DNA of 64,000 nucleotides from Zoogloeaceae bacterium (lineage in GTDB: Bacteria > Pseudomonadota > Gammaproteobacteria > Burkholderiales > Rhodocyclaceae): assembly GCA_024235655.1 (NCBI GenBank), contig JACKLY010000007.1, positions 1-64,000 of the forward strand, given 5' to 3'. The notes beneath the pieces are model-generated. The model saw nothing but the letters and a program-made list of their open reading frames with translations. It was not told the DNA's origin and searched no databases. Shown in pieces: positions 51,871-60,469 of the stretch. A program made the translations under genes and the position numbers. Every line of letters begins with the position of its first letter. The stretch's first letter is position 1.

Positions 51871-53621
51871 AGCTTCTCCTTCGGCAACTCAGCCTGCGCC
51901 GCCTGCACGACATTCATTCGAGGCGCGTCCGGCGGCACACCCAGGGTGCGCAGTGAAGCTCCAACAATGGCCGAGAAGGTCGGCGAAGCAACATCGCCAC
52001 CGAAATATTTGGCTCCCGATGGCTCATCAAGCATGACAGCGACAATCAGGCGCGGATCAGACACCGGCGCGAAGCCAACAAATGAGGAAACATACTTGTT
52101 GGCATACAGCCCACCTTCCAGCTTGTGCGCCGTTCCCGTTTTTCCGGCAACACGGTATCCAGGCACCTGGGCTTTTGGTGCCGTGCCCCCCGGCCCTGCT
52201 GCCATTTCCAGCATGGCCCGGATTTCACGCGCCGTCTGCGGCGAAAAGACCGGAACCCCGGTCACCGGGCCATCTTCCAGACGCGTCAGCGACAAGGGAA
52301 TCAATTCACCATCCCGGGCAAACACGGTATAGGACCGCGCCAGCTGCATCAGGGAAACCGAGATGCCGTGTCCATAGGACATCGTTGCCTGTTCAATCGG
52401 TCGCCAGGATTTCCACGGACGCAAACGCCCCGGCACTTCACCCGGGAAGCCCAGTTGTGCCGTCTGGCCGAAACCGACGGCATCGAACATTTCCCACATT
52501 TCCTGTGGCGAGAATGTCGCTGCCATCTTGGCCGACCCGACATTCGATGATTTCTGGATCACTTCGGCAACCGTCAAAGCCCCATGGGGGTGCGCATCGG
52601 ATATGGTGGCCTTGCCGATAGTCAATCGACCGGGGGCGCAATTGATGATCGTATCGAAACGGAACTTTCCACTCTCAAGCGCCAGTGCCGCTGTAAACGG
52701 CTTCAGCGTTGACCCCGGCTCAAAGGTGTCAGTGACTGCACGGTTACGTAACTGACCGCCGGAGAGATGTTCTCGGTTGTTCGGGTTGTAGCTGGGCCAG
52801 TTGGTCAACGCCAGAATCTCGCCACTCTTGGCGTCGATGACCACTGCACCACCCGCTTTGGCCTTGTGCTCGGCGACAGCCTGCTTGAGATAGCTATAGG
52901 CCAGGTACTGAATCTTTGAATCCAGCGACAGGCGGATATCCTTGCCGTCCTGCGGCGGGCGGATCGACCCAACGTCTTCGACAATCTGCCCACGCCGGTC
53001 ACGAATGACACTACGACTGCCGACGTGCCCCACCAGACTTTTCTCGAAGGCCAGCTCGACACCTTCCAGCCCCTTGTCGTCAACGCCGGTAAAGCCCACC
53101 ATGTGGGCCGCCATGTCGCCGGTCGGGTAGTAACGACGGTATTCCTTGTTCTGATAAATCCCCGGCAGTTTGAGTGCCGCAACCCGATCCGCCACCTCCG
53201 GCGCCACCTGTCGTTGCAGATAGACAAAGCCCTTGTCGCTGGCCAGGCGACGCGTCAACTCGCGGGAATCGATCCCAAGCACCTTGGTCAGTTGCTGCGA
53301 CTGTTCGGCACTCAGGCGGGCATCAGCCGGGATAGCCCAGATCGATTTCATCGGGGTCGAGATCGCCAGCACATCGCCATTACGATCGGTAATCTTGCCG
53401 CGTGAAGCTGAAATTTCAAGATCGCGACGATAGCGGGACTCGCCTTTTTCCTGCAGGAAATCGTTATTGACCACCTGCAGATAAAAGGCGCGGCCAACCA
53501 GTACGCCGAAGGCCGATAGCAGCAGCAAGGCCACCATGCGCGAGCGCCATGCCGGCAACGCCAGCTGCAGCACCGGGCTTTCCGTGAAACGATGGCTGCG
53601 TCCGCCTTTGCCACGCATCAT
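51867..53621 (-). CDS. ftsI: FtsI (PBP3), septal peptidoglycan transpeptidase
   Basis: A 584-residue class B penicillin-binding protein. One N-terminal membrane helix (MVALLLLSAFGVLVGRAFYLQV) precedes the pedestal domain with SRGKITDRNGDVLAIS. The transpeptidase domain has the active-site EPGSTLKPFTAALALE (SxxK), the SSN motif in QKSSNVGSAKM and KTGTAHK. It cross-links septal glycan made by FtsW. The double Met start overlaps the ftsL stop. Complete and without mutations in the three catalytic motifs. Confidence 0.97.
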   Translation of the reverse strand: MMRGKGGRSHRFTESPVLQLALPAWRSRMVALLLLSAFGVLVGRAFYLQVVNNDFLQEKGESRYRRDLEISASRGKITDRNGDVLAISTPMKSIWAIPADARLSAEQSQQLTKVLGIDSRELTRRLASDKGFVYLQRQVAPEVADRVAALKLPGIYQNKEYRRYYPTGDMAAHMVGFTGVDDKGLEGVELAFEKSLVGHVGSRSVIRDRRGQIVEDVGSIRPPQDGKDIRLSLDSKIQYLAYSYLKQAVAEHKAKAGGAVVIDAKSGEILALTNWPSYNPNNREHLSGGQLRNRAVTDTFEPGSTLKPFTAALALESGKFRFDTIINCAPGRLTIGKATISDAHPHGALTVAEVIQKSSNVGSAKMAATFSPQEMWEMFDAVGFGQTAQLGFPGEVPGRLRPWKSWRPIEQATMSYGHGISVSLMQLARSYTVFARDGELIPLSLTRLEDGPVTGVPVFSPQTAREIRAMLEMAAGPGGTAPKAQVPGYRVAGKTGTAHKLEGGLYANKYVSSFVGFAPVSDPRLIVAVMLDEPSGAKYFGGDVASPTFSAIVGASLRTLGVPPDAPRMNVVQAAQAELPKEKL

Positions 53622-53899
53622 TTCGCCCTCTCGCGCGGCGAAGCCACCAGCATTTTTGCTGGCTCCGGCGTACGCATCTTCAGCCGGTCGCGCGCAATTT
53701 TTTCAATGCGCGGATGCGTTGCCCAGGTCGACAACTCCAGTTGCAACTGACCGAATTCGACATCCAGCTGCCGGGCATGCTCCTGCGCCGACTCAAGCTC
53801 CTGAAAGAGCTTGCGTGCCTTGTGCTGGGAAGTCACCACCCCCAGCGCACAGAACACCACGAAGAAGAGGAGTGCCATGTTGGTCCGGAGCATCAGCAC
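53618..53899 (-). CDS. ftsL: cell division protein FtsL
   Basis: A 93-residue bitopic divisome protein. It has a very short cytoplasmic part, a membrane helix (MALLFFVVFCALGVVTSQHKA) and a leucine-zipper-like periplasmic coiled coil (LFQELESAQEHARQLDVEFGQLQLELSTWA). The end ARDRLKMRTPEPAKMLV is the usual family pattern. With FtsB and FtsQ it activates FtsWI. Overlaps rsmH by seven bases and ftsI by four. Confidence 0.93.
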   Translation of the reverse strand: MLMLRTNMALLFFVVFCALGVVTSQHKARKLFQELESAQEHARQLDVEFGQLQLELSTWATHPRIEKIARDRLKMRTPEPAKMLVASPRERAK

Positions 53900-54819
53900 T
53901 TCTCCCCGATACGCATCACCGCACTGCGGGCACGCGGATTGGCACTGATTTCGGCAGCAGACGGCTTCACTGGCTTGCCGATCAAGCGCAGCCTGGCCGG
54001 CGGCAATTGGGAGGCCTTGAGTGGAAGATTTTTTGGCAGAGTATCCGGCGACGCCTCATCGCGCATGAAGCGCTTGACGATGCGATCCTCGAGCGAATGA
54101 AAACTGATCACCACCAGACGCCCTTCCGGGTTAAGTACATCTCTCGCTTGCGGCAGTGCTAGCGCAAGTTGCTCGAGTTCTTGATTGATATGAATCCGTA
54201 AAGCTTGAAAGGTGCGCGTCGCCGGGTCCTGGCCGGGCTCGCGGGTCCGCACGGTCTCGCGTACAAGCGAGGCGAGCTCACCTGTGGTTGCAAGAGGCCG
54301 CTCGCTCCGAGCAGCCACAATCTTCTTTGCAATCTGGAAAGCAAACCGTTCTTCGCCATAGTCCCTCACCACCTGTGTAATTTCTCTTACGTCGGCCCGC
54401 GCCAGCCATTCCGCCACCGTCTCGCCCTGCGTCGTATCCATCCGCATGTCGAGTGGCGCATCGAAACGAAAGCTGAACCCCCGCTCCCCCTCATCCAGCT
54501 GTGGCGACGAAACACCGATATCCATCAGCACCCCATCAACACCGCCGAATCCTGCCTCGCATACCGCATCGGCCAACTCGCCGAACGCGTGATGCACAAC
54601 CTTCAATCTCTTGTCACCGATCGCGGCAGCAGCTTCAATCGCCCGCGGATCGCGATCCAGCGCCAACAGACGCCCTTCCGGCCCCAACTGCTCAAGAATT
54701 GCCTTGCTGTGGCCACCGCGTCCGAAGGTGGCGTCTACGTAAACGCCGGCAGGCTTGATTGCCAGCGCCTCGACCGCCTCCCGCAGCAGAACCGTCAGGT
54801 GCTGCGCGGGAGCATTCAC
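53893..54819 (-). CDS. rsmH: 16S rRNA m4C1402 methyltransferase RsmH (MraW)
   Basis: A 308-residue methyltransferase. It begins with HLTVLLREAVEALAIKPAGVYVDATFGRGGHS, the SAM-binding start. Then follow LLALDRDPRAIEAA, DGVLMDIGVSSPQLDEGERGFSFRFDAPLDMRMD, the helical insert and GRLVVISFHSLEDRIVKRFMR. The C-terminus NPRARSAVMRIGEK is typical. It modifies the ribosomal P site. Second gene of the dcw cluster, overlapping mraZ by four bases. Confidence 0.98.
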   Translation of the reverse strand: MNAPAQHLTVLLREAVEALAIKPAGVYVDATFGRGGHSKAILEQLGPEGRLLALDRDPRAIEAAAAIGDKRLKVVHHAFGELADAVCEAGFGGVDGVLMDIGVSSPQLDEGERGFSFRFDAPLDMRMDTTQGETVAEWLARADVREITQVVRDYGEERFAFQIAKKIVAARSERPLATTGELASLVRETVRTREPGQDPATRTFQALRIHINQELEQLALALPQARDVLNPEGRLVVISFHSLEDRIVKRFMRDEASPDTLPKNLPLKASQLPPARLRLIGKPVKPSAAEISANPRARSAVMRIGEKC

Positions 54820-55262
54820 AAGGCTAAATCCTCAAGGCCAGGCGGCAGCAGCTGATCCCCAAGGGCAAAAATTGCCTCTTGCTGCTTTTGCCAACCGGCA
54901 TCCGACCAGATTTCAAAATGATTACCCTGCCCGACCAACCACACCTGTTTTTCAAGCTGAGCAAACTGGCGCAATTCGGGCGCCACCAACAGACGGCCAG
55001 CCGAATCAAGCGACTCTTCGCGCGCAAAGCCGACCAGCAAGCGCTTGAGCAGCGCGGACTGCTGTTCGAGGCTGGGCGCCGAAACAACCTTGTCGCGAAT
55101 GGGTTCCCAGGCAGGGGCGGGATAGAGCAGAAGGCAACGGTGCGGGTGGGCAGTGAGAACAAGGGTTCCATTGGCAGCAGCCACGAGCGCATCCCGGTGG
55201 CGAGCCGGAATGGCCAACCGTCCTTTTGCGTCGAGATTTAGCGCTGCCGCACCGAAAAACAT
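54816..55262 (-). CDS. mraZ: MraZ transcriptional regulator of the dcw cluster
   Basis: A 148-residue protein with two AbrB-like SpoVT halves, each carrying the family motif: LDAKGRLAIPARHRDAL (about 11-27) and DSAGRLLVAPELRQFAQL (about 89-106). MraZ forms a ring that binds repeats upstream of its own gene and represses the operon. ATG 55262 starts MFFGAAALNLD, the usual N-terminus; the frame is open 48 bases upstream but would cut through the leader. AAGGG precedes the start. It leads the whole dcw operon. Confidence 0.97.
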   Translation of the reverse strand: MFFGAAALNLDAKGRLAIPARHRDALVAAANGTLVLTAHPHRCLLLYPAPAWEPIRDKVVSAPSLEQQSALLKRLLVGFAREESLDSAGRLLVAPELRQFAQLEKQVWLVGQGNHFEIWSDAGWQKQQEAIFALGDQLLPPGLEDLAL

Positions 55263-55305
55263 GTTTTCCCTTCCCCTTTCGGGACCAACCCGAATTTCCC
55301 GTAAA

Positions 55306-55330
55306 CCCACTTCATACCACTTTTTCCCAC
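55306..55330 (-). promoter_or_regulatory. MraZ operator: three direct repeats at 10-bp spacing
   Basis: On the minus strand three GTGGG/GTGGT/GTGGG pentamers occur at exactly ten-base intervals (complements at 55326-55330, 55316-55320 and 55306-55310). This is the MraZ box described upstream of mraZ in E. coli and Mycoplasma. The first repeat overlaps the -10 element, which fits autorepression. Confidence 0.85.
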
Positions 55331-55357
55331 TTTAAGACCCCAAACGCATCCGGTCAA
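55329..55357 (-). promoter_or_regulatory. probable mraZ (dcw) promoter
   Basis: On the minus strand TTGACC (complement at 55352-55357), a 17-base spacer and TAAAGT (complement at 55329-55334) form a plausible sigma-70 promoter that runs into the MraZ repeats. The remaining part of this intergenic stretch, 55358-55551, is A/T-rich and must also hold the divergent GST promoter; I see no convincing boxes for that one. Confidence 0.65.
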
Positions 55358-55551
55358 GGAGTTTTTGCGAATTTTTTCAATGACTACAATGACTTAGGCG
55401 TGTTTTTGCATGGATTTTTCATGAATTTTTCCCTTATAAAACAATGGTCGCGAACGGCAACTTAAAGTGCTTTGTTAGAAGTGGGGAGGAAAACCGAGGA
55501 ACCCTGATGACATAGCGCGGTCTGTTCAGCACCTCACCCACGGAGACCTAC

Positions 55552-56154
55552 ATGAAGCTCTACTACAGCCCCGGCGCCTGCTCCCTCTCCCCGCACATCG
55601 TCCTGTGCGAGGCCGGACTGCACCACGAACTGATCAAGGTGGATCTCAAGACCAAGATGACGCAGAACGGCGACGACTTCCTCGCCACCAACCCCAAGGG
55701 CTATGTGCCGACTCTGGTCACTGACGAAGGGGAAGTGCTCACCGAAGGGCCGGCCATCGTGCAATATCTGGCCGATCTGGTACCAGACAGCAGACTGGCG
55801 CCGGCCAACAACACCATGGCGCGTGTTCGCCTGCAGGAGTGGCTGAACTTCATTTCAACCGAAGTACACAAGGGCTTCAGCCCGCTCTTCCGCAATGCGC
55901 CGGCAGAATGGCAGGAGATTGTCCGCGCCACCCTGGCACAGCGCTTTGCACTCATCGCGGAAACCCTGGACAAGCAGCCTTATGTACTCGGTGAGCAGTT
56001 CAGTGTTGCCGATGCCTACCTGTTCACCGTGCTTGGCTGGGCGAAATGGGTGAAAGTCGACCTCGCCCCGTGGCCGGTACTGAATGACTATCTGGCACGT
56101 GTTGCCGCCCGCCCGGGAGTACAGATGGCGCTGAAAACGGAAGGACTCCTGTAG
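55552..56154 (+). CDS. gst: glutathione S-transferase (beta class, GstA-like)
   Basis: A 200-residue GST. The thioredoxin-fold N-domain starts MKLYYSPGACSLSPHIVL with Cys10, the residue that holds glutathione in bacterial beta-class enzymes. It continues NPKGYVPTLVTDEGEVLTEGPAIVQYLADL with the conserved cis-Pro and the glutathione-binding Glu-Gly-Pro. The all-helical C-domain contains the N-capping box FSVADAYLFTVLGW. The natural substrate cannot be told. Single gene, divergent from mraZ, with its own terminator. Confidence 0.95.
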   Translation: MKLYYSPGACSLSPHIVLCEAGLHHELIKVDLKTKMTQNGDDFLATNPKGYVPTLVTDEGEVLTEGPAIVQYLADLVPDSRLAPANNTMARVRLQEWLNFISTEVHKGFSPLFRNAPAEWQEIVRATLAQRFALIAETLDKQPYVLGEQFSVADAYLFTVLGWAKWVKVDLAPWPVLNDYLARVAARPGVQMALKTEGLL

Positions 56155-56164
56155 GTCAGATAGA

Positions 56165-56199
56165 AAAACCGGCGCCAGGACAGGCCTGACGCCGGTTTT
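56165..56199. terminator. bidirectional terminator between gst and rnpB
   Basis: A 10-bp G+C-rich stem (56165-56174 with 56090+ partner at 56190-56199) continues inward through one C/A mismatch into CAGG/CCTG. Four T follow on the plus side and five on the minus side, so it can end both the gst mRNA and RNase P RNA, which converge here. Confidence 0.85.
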
Positions 56200-56205
56200 C
56201 ATGTG

Positions 56206-56582
56206 AGGTGAAGCTGGCCGATAAGCCGGGTTCTGTCGTGGGCAACCATTCCTCTAGGCGACGTGTTACCACGCCGCTCAAGCAACCTACCCGGAAGCAG
56301 CGCGAGCCACGCCTGATGCTTCCCTATTTGGTCTTGCTCCGGATGGGGTTTGCCGTGCCGTCCGTGTTACCACGTCCGCGGTGAGCTCTTACCTCGCCGT
56401 TTCACCCTTGCCTGTGCCTTGCGGCCATCGGCGGTCTGTTCTCTGTTGCACTTTCCATCGTCTTGGGGCTTTCGCCTTATAGCGTCCGGCCGTTAACCGG
56501 CATCCCGCTCTGCGGAGCCCGGACTTTCCTCCCGGCACACATGTACGAGACATGCGCACCCAGCGGTTGCCTGGCCAGCTTC
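56206..56582 (-). ncRNA. rnpB: RNase P RNA (type A)
   Basis: About 377 bases. The 5' end GAAGCTGGCC pairs with the 3' GGCCAGCTTC to form helix P1. The conserved 5' block GAGGAAAGTCCGGGC lies at 56517-56531 and the universal 3' block ACAGAACCCGGCTTATC at 56220-56236 (both read on the minus strand). This RNA is the catalytic part of the enzyme that trims tRNA 5' ends. The mature 3' end is placed by analogy with E. coli and may be off by a few bases. Confidence 0.95.
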
Positions 56583-56589
56583 GAGGGAT

Positions 56590-56595
56590 ATTATA
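56590..56595 (-). promoter_or_regulatory. -10 element of rnpB
   Basis: A perfect TATAAT on the minus strand, seven bases before the inferred rnpB 5' end. No good -35 is seen at 16-18 bases upstream; a G-rich tract lies there. The rest of the interval up to 56845 (about 250 bases) shows no gene I can support. Confidence 0.75.
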
Positions 56596-56845
56596 GGCGA
56601 GGAGGTCACCCCCCGCCTGTTTGCAGACAAGACAATCACCCGGCAGCCCTCACCAAATCGGTATCGCTGTCATAGCCAGTGCGTCTGCCGCCAATGGAAT
56701 CAAAGAAATCGGCCTGCCAATTCCGGCGCAGCGAATCCTCGCAGGCCCCAACCGGAGGCTCTCATTTTGCGTCAAACCAGCCACACCACAAGGCAGCCGG
56801 GGACAACATCGAAGATAACTTCGAAAGCGCTCGCGGGACGCCGAG

Positions 56846-57667
56846 CTAGCTGGAAGGTAGCTGACGGGATCTCCCCGGCCTGAACTGCCACACGTCATCG
56901 TAATACGCCGGGTCCTCGCTATCAGCAACCACCCCGGGCAACCCCAGCAAGGGCAAGGGTTGCAGGCTACGGGAGTCGCCATGTTTGCCAGCGGCCAGAT
57001 CGGCGGCAAGCCAGCCATCAATCTCGCCGAGTTGCTCACCAACAGATTTTTCCAACCAGCCTGGCGCCACCGGCACCAAGACACATTTGGCGGTCAACCC
57101 CCGAAACGGGGAAAGCAATGCTTCATAGGTGGCATGGCCGAAAATGAACACGCGCAAACCGGCAATCACCTCCGCACGCCGTTCGACAAACAATTCCCGC
57201 CAGCAGAATCGGCGCAACAATTCAAGCAGGGAATCATCTTCTGCGACGACAACGGCACCGCACTCATCGAAATGCGTCATCGCGTCACGGGCATGCCCTC
57301 GACCGACAGCCGCTGTCGCCTCCGATTGTTCCAGCTCACTGGCATGGCGTGCCGACAATGCTGCCTTGGCACGCGGATAGCTCAGCCAGACCAGGGCGTT
57401 GAACCAGTCATGCCAGTTGTCTGGACGGGTTTCAACGACGCCGGTGGCTGCAATTCTTGCCTCATACCCCATCCCGTCCGACACGGGGGACGCAAACCGT
57501 ATCGGCAAACCCTGGGCGGAAAAGACCGGTCGGGCAGCAACCAATGCCGACAGGGCAGCTGCATCAGGCGCCGGCGGAAGGGAATGCAACAAGGGCGCCA
57601 GCGGAAAGTAAAGCGGGCAGGTGAAAGGTGCCGGACAGAGCGCCGGCACCGACATGAGGCTGGGCAT
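56846..57667 (-). CDS. DUF3025 domain protein
   Basis: A 273-residue protein of the DUF3025 family, known mainly from betaproteobacteria and without assigned function. Family-like blocks are GLPIRFASPVSDGMGYEARIAATGVVETRPDNWHDWFNALVWLSYPRAKAALSARHA, ECGAVVVAEDDSLLELLRRFCWRELF and VFIFGHATYEALLSPFRGLTAKCVLV. No signal peptide or membrane helix is evident. The frame is open to 57985 but that part runs opposite in character through the lipoprotein gene, so ATG 57667, 23 bases after that gene's stop, was chosen. Probably cotranscribed with it and pyrC. Confidence 0.8.
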   Translation of the reverse strand: MPSLMSVPALCPAPFTCPLYFPLAPLLHSLPPAPDAAALSALVAARPVFSAQGLPIRFASPVSDGMGYEARIAATGVVETRPDNWHDWFNALVWLSYPRAKAALSARHASELEQSEATAAVGRGHARDAMTHFDECGAVVVAEDDSLLELLRRFCWRELFVERRAEVIAGLRVFIFGHATYEALLSPFRGLTAKCVLVPVAPGWLEKSVGEQLGEIDGWLAADLAAGKHGDSRSLQPLPLLGLPGVVADSEDPAYYDDVWQFRPGRSRQLPSS

Positions 57668-57690
57668 GGCGGCTTGCAAGGCTTCGGTAA

Positions 57691-58110
57691 TTACTTCACC
57701 GGTTGCGCGGCAACAAACACCAGCTTGCCATTTTCCTCGCGGAAGACCCCCACCAGTTCGCCCATGCCGCCTTCCGGCGCACCCTCCAGGCGGGCAAATT
57801 TCTGGCAGGTTTCGGTTTCCACCGAATAGAGATGGGCTCCCTCCGCCAGCAGGAAGCTTCGCGGGCCGGTCATATAGACATCGACCTTGAAGGCCGGGCT
57901 CACCGGTGCCTGAGCCAGACTGAAGCGGCGCTGGCATTCCGGCATGCGCGCCACCACCAGCTCCAGATCCATCTTCTTTTCCCAAGGGACTTTCTGCGCG
58001 CGCAGCAGGGAAATGGCATGCTCGGGCCCATCGATACGCATGGCAATGCCATCGTTGACGCAGCCACCGAGTATTGGCAGCAAGGCAAGCAAGGCGATTT
58101 TCTTCATCAT
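57691..58110 (-). CDS. small lipoprotein of unknown function
   Basis: A 139-residue lipoprotein. The signal peptide MMKKIALLALLPILGGC has a clear lipobox (LGGC, Cys17). The mature part has three further cysteines or Cys-containing segments (MPECQRRF, ETCQKFA) and a compact alpha/beta composition, with no domain I recognise. GAGGG lies five bases before the first ATG. It is placed between pyrC (eight bases upstream) and the DUF3025 gene, all on one strand. Confidence 0.75.
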   Translation of the reverse strand: MMKKIALLALLPILGGCVNDGIAMRIDGPEHAISLLRAQKVPWEKKMDLELVVARMPECQRRFSLAQAPVSPAFKVDVYMTGPRSFLLAEGAHLYSVETETCQKFARLEGAPEGGMGELVGVFREENGKLVFVAAQPVK

Positions 58111-58118
58111 CGAATCCC

Positions 58119-59153
58119 TCAGTCGACGAAACGCCAGTTCAGGGTTTCTCCTGCACGCAGCGGCACCAGTGTTTCGCCGGGAATGTAGTCGAATGCCTCC
58201 GGCACGGATTGCGGCTGTTTTTCCAGCGTGATCTGCGTGCTATTGCGTGGCAAACGGTAAAAATCCGGGCCGAAGAAACTGGAAAAGCCTTCCAGCCGAT
58301 CAAGCGCGCCGGCGGCATCAAAAGCCTCGGCATACAACTCCATCGCGGCATACGCGGTGTAGCACCCGGCACAGCCACAAGCCGCCTCCTTGGCGCCGCG
58401 CGCATGCGGTGCGGAATCGGTGCCGAGGAAGAACTTCGGGCTGCCCGAGACGGCGGCCTGCACCAGTGCCGCCCGGTGCAACTCGCGCTTCAGCACCGGC
58501 AGGCAGTACCAGTGCGGGCGAACGCCCCCCTGAAAAATCGCGTTGCGGTTGTAGAGCAGGTGGTGGGCGGTAATCGTCGCCGCTACATTATCCCCGGCGG
58601 CCGCCACAAACTCGGCGGCATCCTTGGTGGTGATGTGCTCCATGACCACGCGCAGGCCGGGATGGCGCTTGAGCAGCGGCGACAGCACGCGCTCGATGAA
58701 CACCGCCTCGCGATCGAACAGATCGATGTCGCCATCGGTCACCTCGCCATGCACCAGCAGCGGCAGGCCGAGCTTTTCCATTTCAGCCAGTGCCGCGTCA
58801 CAGCGCAGCAGGTCGGTCACCCCGGCATCGGAATTGGTGGTTGCCCCGGCCGGATAGAGCTTCACCGCCTTGACGAAACCGGAAGCCACTGCCCGGCGGA
58901 CTTCCTCGGCCGGCGTGTTGTCGGTCAGGTACAGGGTCATCAGCGGTTCGAAATCCATGCCGGCCGGCAGCGCGGCAAGAATACGCTCGCGGTAGGCTGC
59001 CGCCAGCTCAACGGTGGTCACCGGCGGCTTCAGATTCGGCATGACAATGGCCCGCGCAAACTGGCGTGCCGTATGGGGCAGCACGGCCTTCAGCGCATCG
59101 CCATCACGCAGGTGCAGGTGCCAGTCGTCGGGGCGGGTAATCGTAAGTTTCAT
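58119..59153 (-). CDS. pyrC: dihydroorotase (class II, monofunctional)
   Basis: A 344-residue zinc amidohydrolase of pyrimidine synthesis. The first metal pair is WHLHLRDG (His12, His14). The carboxylated lysine lies in FVKAVKLYPAGATTNSDAGV, further metal ligands in LPLLVHGEVTD and MEHITTKDAA, and the catalytic Asp in FFLGTDSAPHARGAKE. Length and sequence match E. coli PyrC rather than the class I type. Preceded by a 60-base gap from the next gene upstream. Confidence 0.97.
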   Translation of the reverse strand: MKLTITRPDDWHLHLRDGDALKAVLPHTARQFARAIVMPNLKPPVTTVELAAAYRERILAALPAGMDFEPLMTLYLTDNTPAEEVRRAVASGFVKAVKLYPAGATTNSDAGVTDLLRCDAALAEMEKLGLPLLVHGEVTDGDIDLFDREAVFIERVLSPLLKRHPGLRVVMEHITTKDAAEFVAAAGDNVAATITAHHLLYNRNAIFQGGVRPHWYCLPVLKRELHRAALVQAAVSGSPKFFLGTDSAPHARGAKEAACGCAGCYTAYAAMELYAEAFDAAGALDRLEGFSSFFGPDFYRLPRNSTQITLEKQPQSVPEAFDYIPGETLVPLRAGETLNWRFVD

Positions 59154-59213
59154 GTTCGGTAAATTTCGTGAATTGTTGAATTCTAGGCCATTTGATAAAC
59201 GTCGCCCATCTCA

Positions 59214-59624
59214 CTACTCAGAAGGCAGGATGCCGAATTCAGAAGCAAGCAGTTCGGGAGCATTCCGGAGCAAGACTTTCACTCGATCCGGAGAGAGGCG
59301 TGTCACATTTGCCGCCCCCCCAGCGATCACCACACAAAAATACTCACCATGCTCATTTTTGCAAATCCTGTTGAGAACGACGCCACCGGATTCGAGATCA
59401 AACCATTTTTCCTGATCGAAAAGGGATATGGCAGAAGCTCCGCGCAATGACCACGGCTCACCTTCCACACCATATCTAACCGCATCAAATGCGGTTTCGA
59501 TCTCCACATCCGGATCAATTCGCCGAGAAAATCGATTCAGCAGGTAAAAAAGCAGCGCGGTCATTACGCTAGCCGTAAAAACTCCAAGAACGATGGGGTT
59601 TGTGAAGAACGCGACCACAATCAA
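59214..59624 (-). CDS. hypothetical protein with one N-terminal membrane helix
   Basis: About 134-136 residues. One hydrophobic helix (NPIVLGVFTASVMTALLFYLL) is followed by a mostly polar domain containing FDAVRYGVEGEPWSLRGASAISLFDQEKWFDLESGG and YFCVVIAGGAANVTRLSPDRVKVLLRNAPELL. I do not recognise the family. The start is TTG 59624, in a four-base overlap with the rsmI stop, or GTG 59618. Base composition is lower in G+C than the genes on either side. Expressed as a downstream partner of rsmI if at all. Confidence 0.55.
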   Translation of the reverse strand: MIVVAFFTNPIVLGVFTASVMTALLFYLLNRFSRRIDPDVEIETAFDAVRYGVEGEPWSLRGASAISLFDQEKWFDLESGGVVLNRICKNEHGEYFCVVIAGGAANVTRLSPDRVKVLLRNAPELLASEFGILPSE

Positions 59625-60469
59625 GCGCCTGCGCGAAGTGCCAAGGCCCGTTCATACAGCATATTCTTCGACACCCCGGTAATGGCATGCGCCAGCTTTG
59701 CCGCCTGCTTGACCGGCAAACCCTCGTCGAGCAGCAGGGTGAGAATGCGATCCGCTTCGGCACCATCGTCTTCGGCCGCCACCGGCGCATCAACGATCAA
59801 CACAAACTCGCCACGCTGCTGGTTCGCGTCGGCCTCTAGCCAGGCCATCGCTTCGCCCAGCGTGCAGGCATGGATGGTTTCAAACAGCTTGGTCAGTTCG
59901 CGGGCAATGACGATCCGGCGATCCTTACCCAGCGTCGTCTGCAGCGCGGCCACGGTTTCAAGAATACGGTGCGGTGCTTCGTAGAAAACCAGGGCATAGG
60001 GTGCAGTCGCCAGCGCTCTCAGCACTTCCTCGCGCTGCTTTGCCCTGGTCGGCAGAAAGCCATGGAACAACCAGTGCGGCGCCGTAATGCCGGAGGCTGA
60101 CAATGCCGCCACTGCGGCACAGGCTCCGGGCAGGGGCACCACCTTGTAGCCGGCCTCGCGTACGCGCCCCACCAGCCGGGCACCGGGATCGGAAATGGCG
60201 GGGGTGCCGGCATCCGAGATCAGGGCGACGGATTCACCATGGGCCAGCCTGTCGATCACCTGCTGTGCCGCAGCCTCTTCGTTATGCTGGTGTGCCGGCA
60301 GCAGGCGTGCCGACGCGCCAAGGTGGCGCAACAGGGGGGCGGAATGCCTTGTATCCTCGGCGGCCACCCAGGGCACGGCACGCAGCACATCGGCCGCACG
60401 CGTGCTCAGGTCACCGAGGTTTCCGAGCGGGGTGGCAACCACATACAATGCGGGAGATTCTTCTGTCAT
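59621..60469 (-). CDS. rsmI: 16S rRNA 2'-O-ribose C1402 methyltransferase RsmI
   Basis: A 282-residue tetrapyrrole-methylase-fold enzyme. It opens LYVVATPLGNLGDLSTRAADVLRAVPWVAAEDTRHSAPLLRHLG, then LISDAGTPAISDPGARLVGRVREAGYKVVPLPGACAAVAALSASG and GFLPTRAKQR. The C-terminus ITGVSKNMLYERALAL completes the family. It methylates the ribose of the base that RsmH, also encoded in this window, methylates on N4. The ATG at 60469 shares its bases with the divergent yraN ATG; longer readings are out of character. Confidence 0.96.
   Translation of the reverse strand: MTEESPALYVVATPLGNLGDLSTRAADVLRAVPWVAAEDTRHSAPLLRHLGASARLLPAHQHNEEAAAQQVIDRLAHGESVALISDAGTPAISDPGARLVGRVREAGYKVVPLPGACAAVAALSASGITAPHWLFHGFLPTRAKQREEVLRALATAPYALVFYEAPHRILETVAALQTTLGKDRRIVIARELTKLFETIHACTLGEAMAWLEADANQQRGEFVLIVDAPVAAEDDGAEADRILTLLLDEGLPVKQAAKLAHAITGVSKNMLYERALALRAGA

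Noticed and set aside
56463..56675. Short plus-strand ORF of 70 codons
   Set aside because: It lies across rnpB, whose conserved helices and universal blocks explain the sequence; the ORF has no supporting feature.
56621..56818. 65-codon plus-strand ORF in the gap between rnpB and the DUF3025 gene
   Set aside because: No ribosome site, no homology by eye, random-looking composition; left as unexplained intergenic DNA.
57668..57985. N-terminal extension of the DUF3025 frame through the lipoprotein gene
   Set aside because: The extension is Gly/Pro/Arg-rich out-of-frame sequence of a gene with a clear lipobox; the family start fits ATG 57667.
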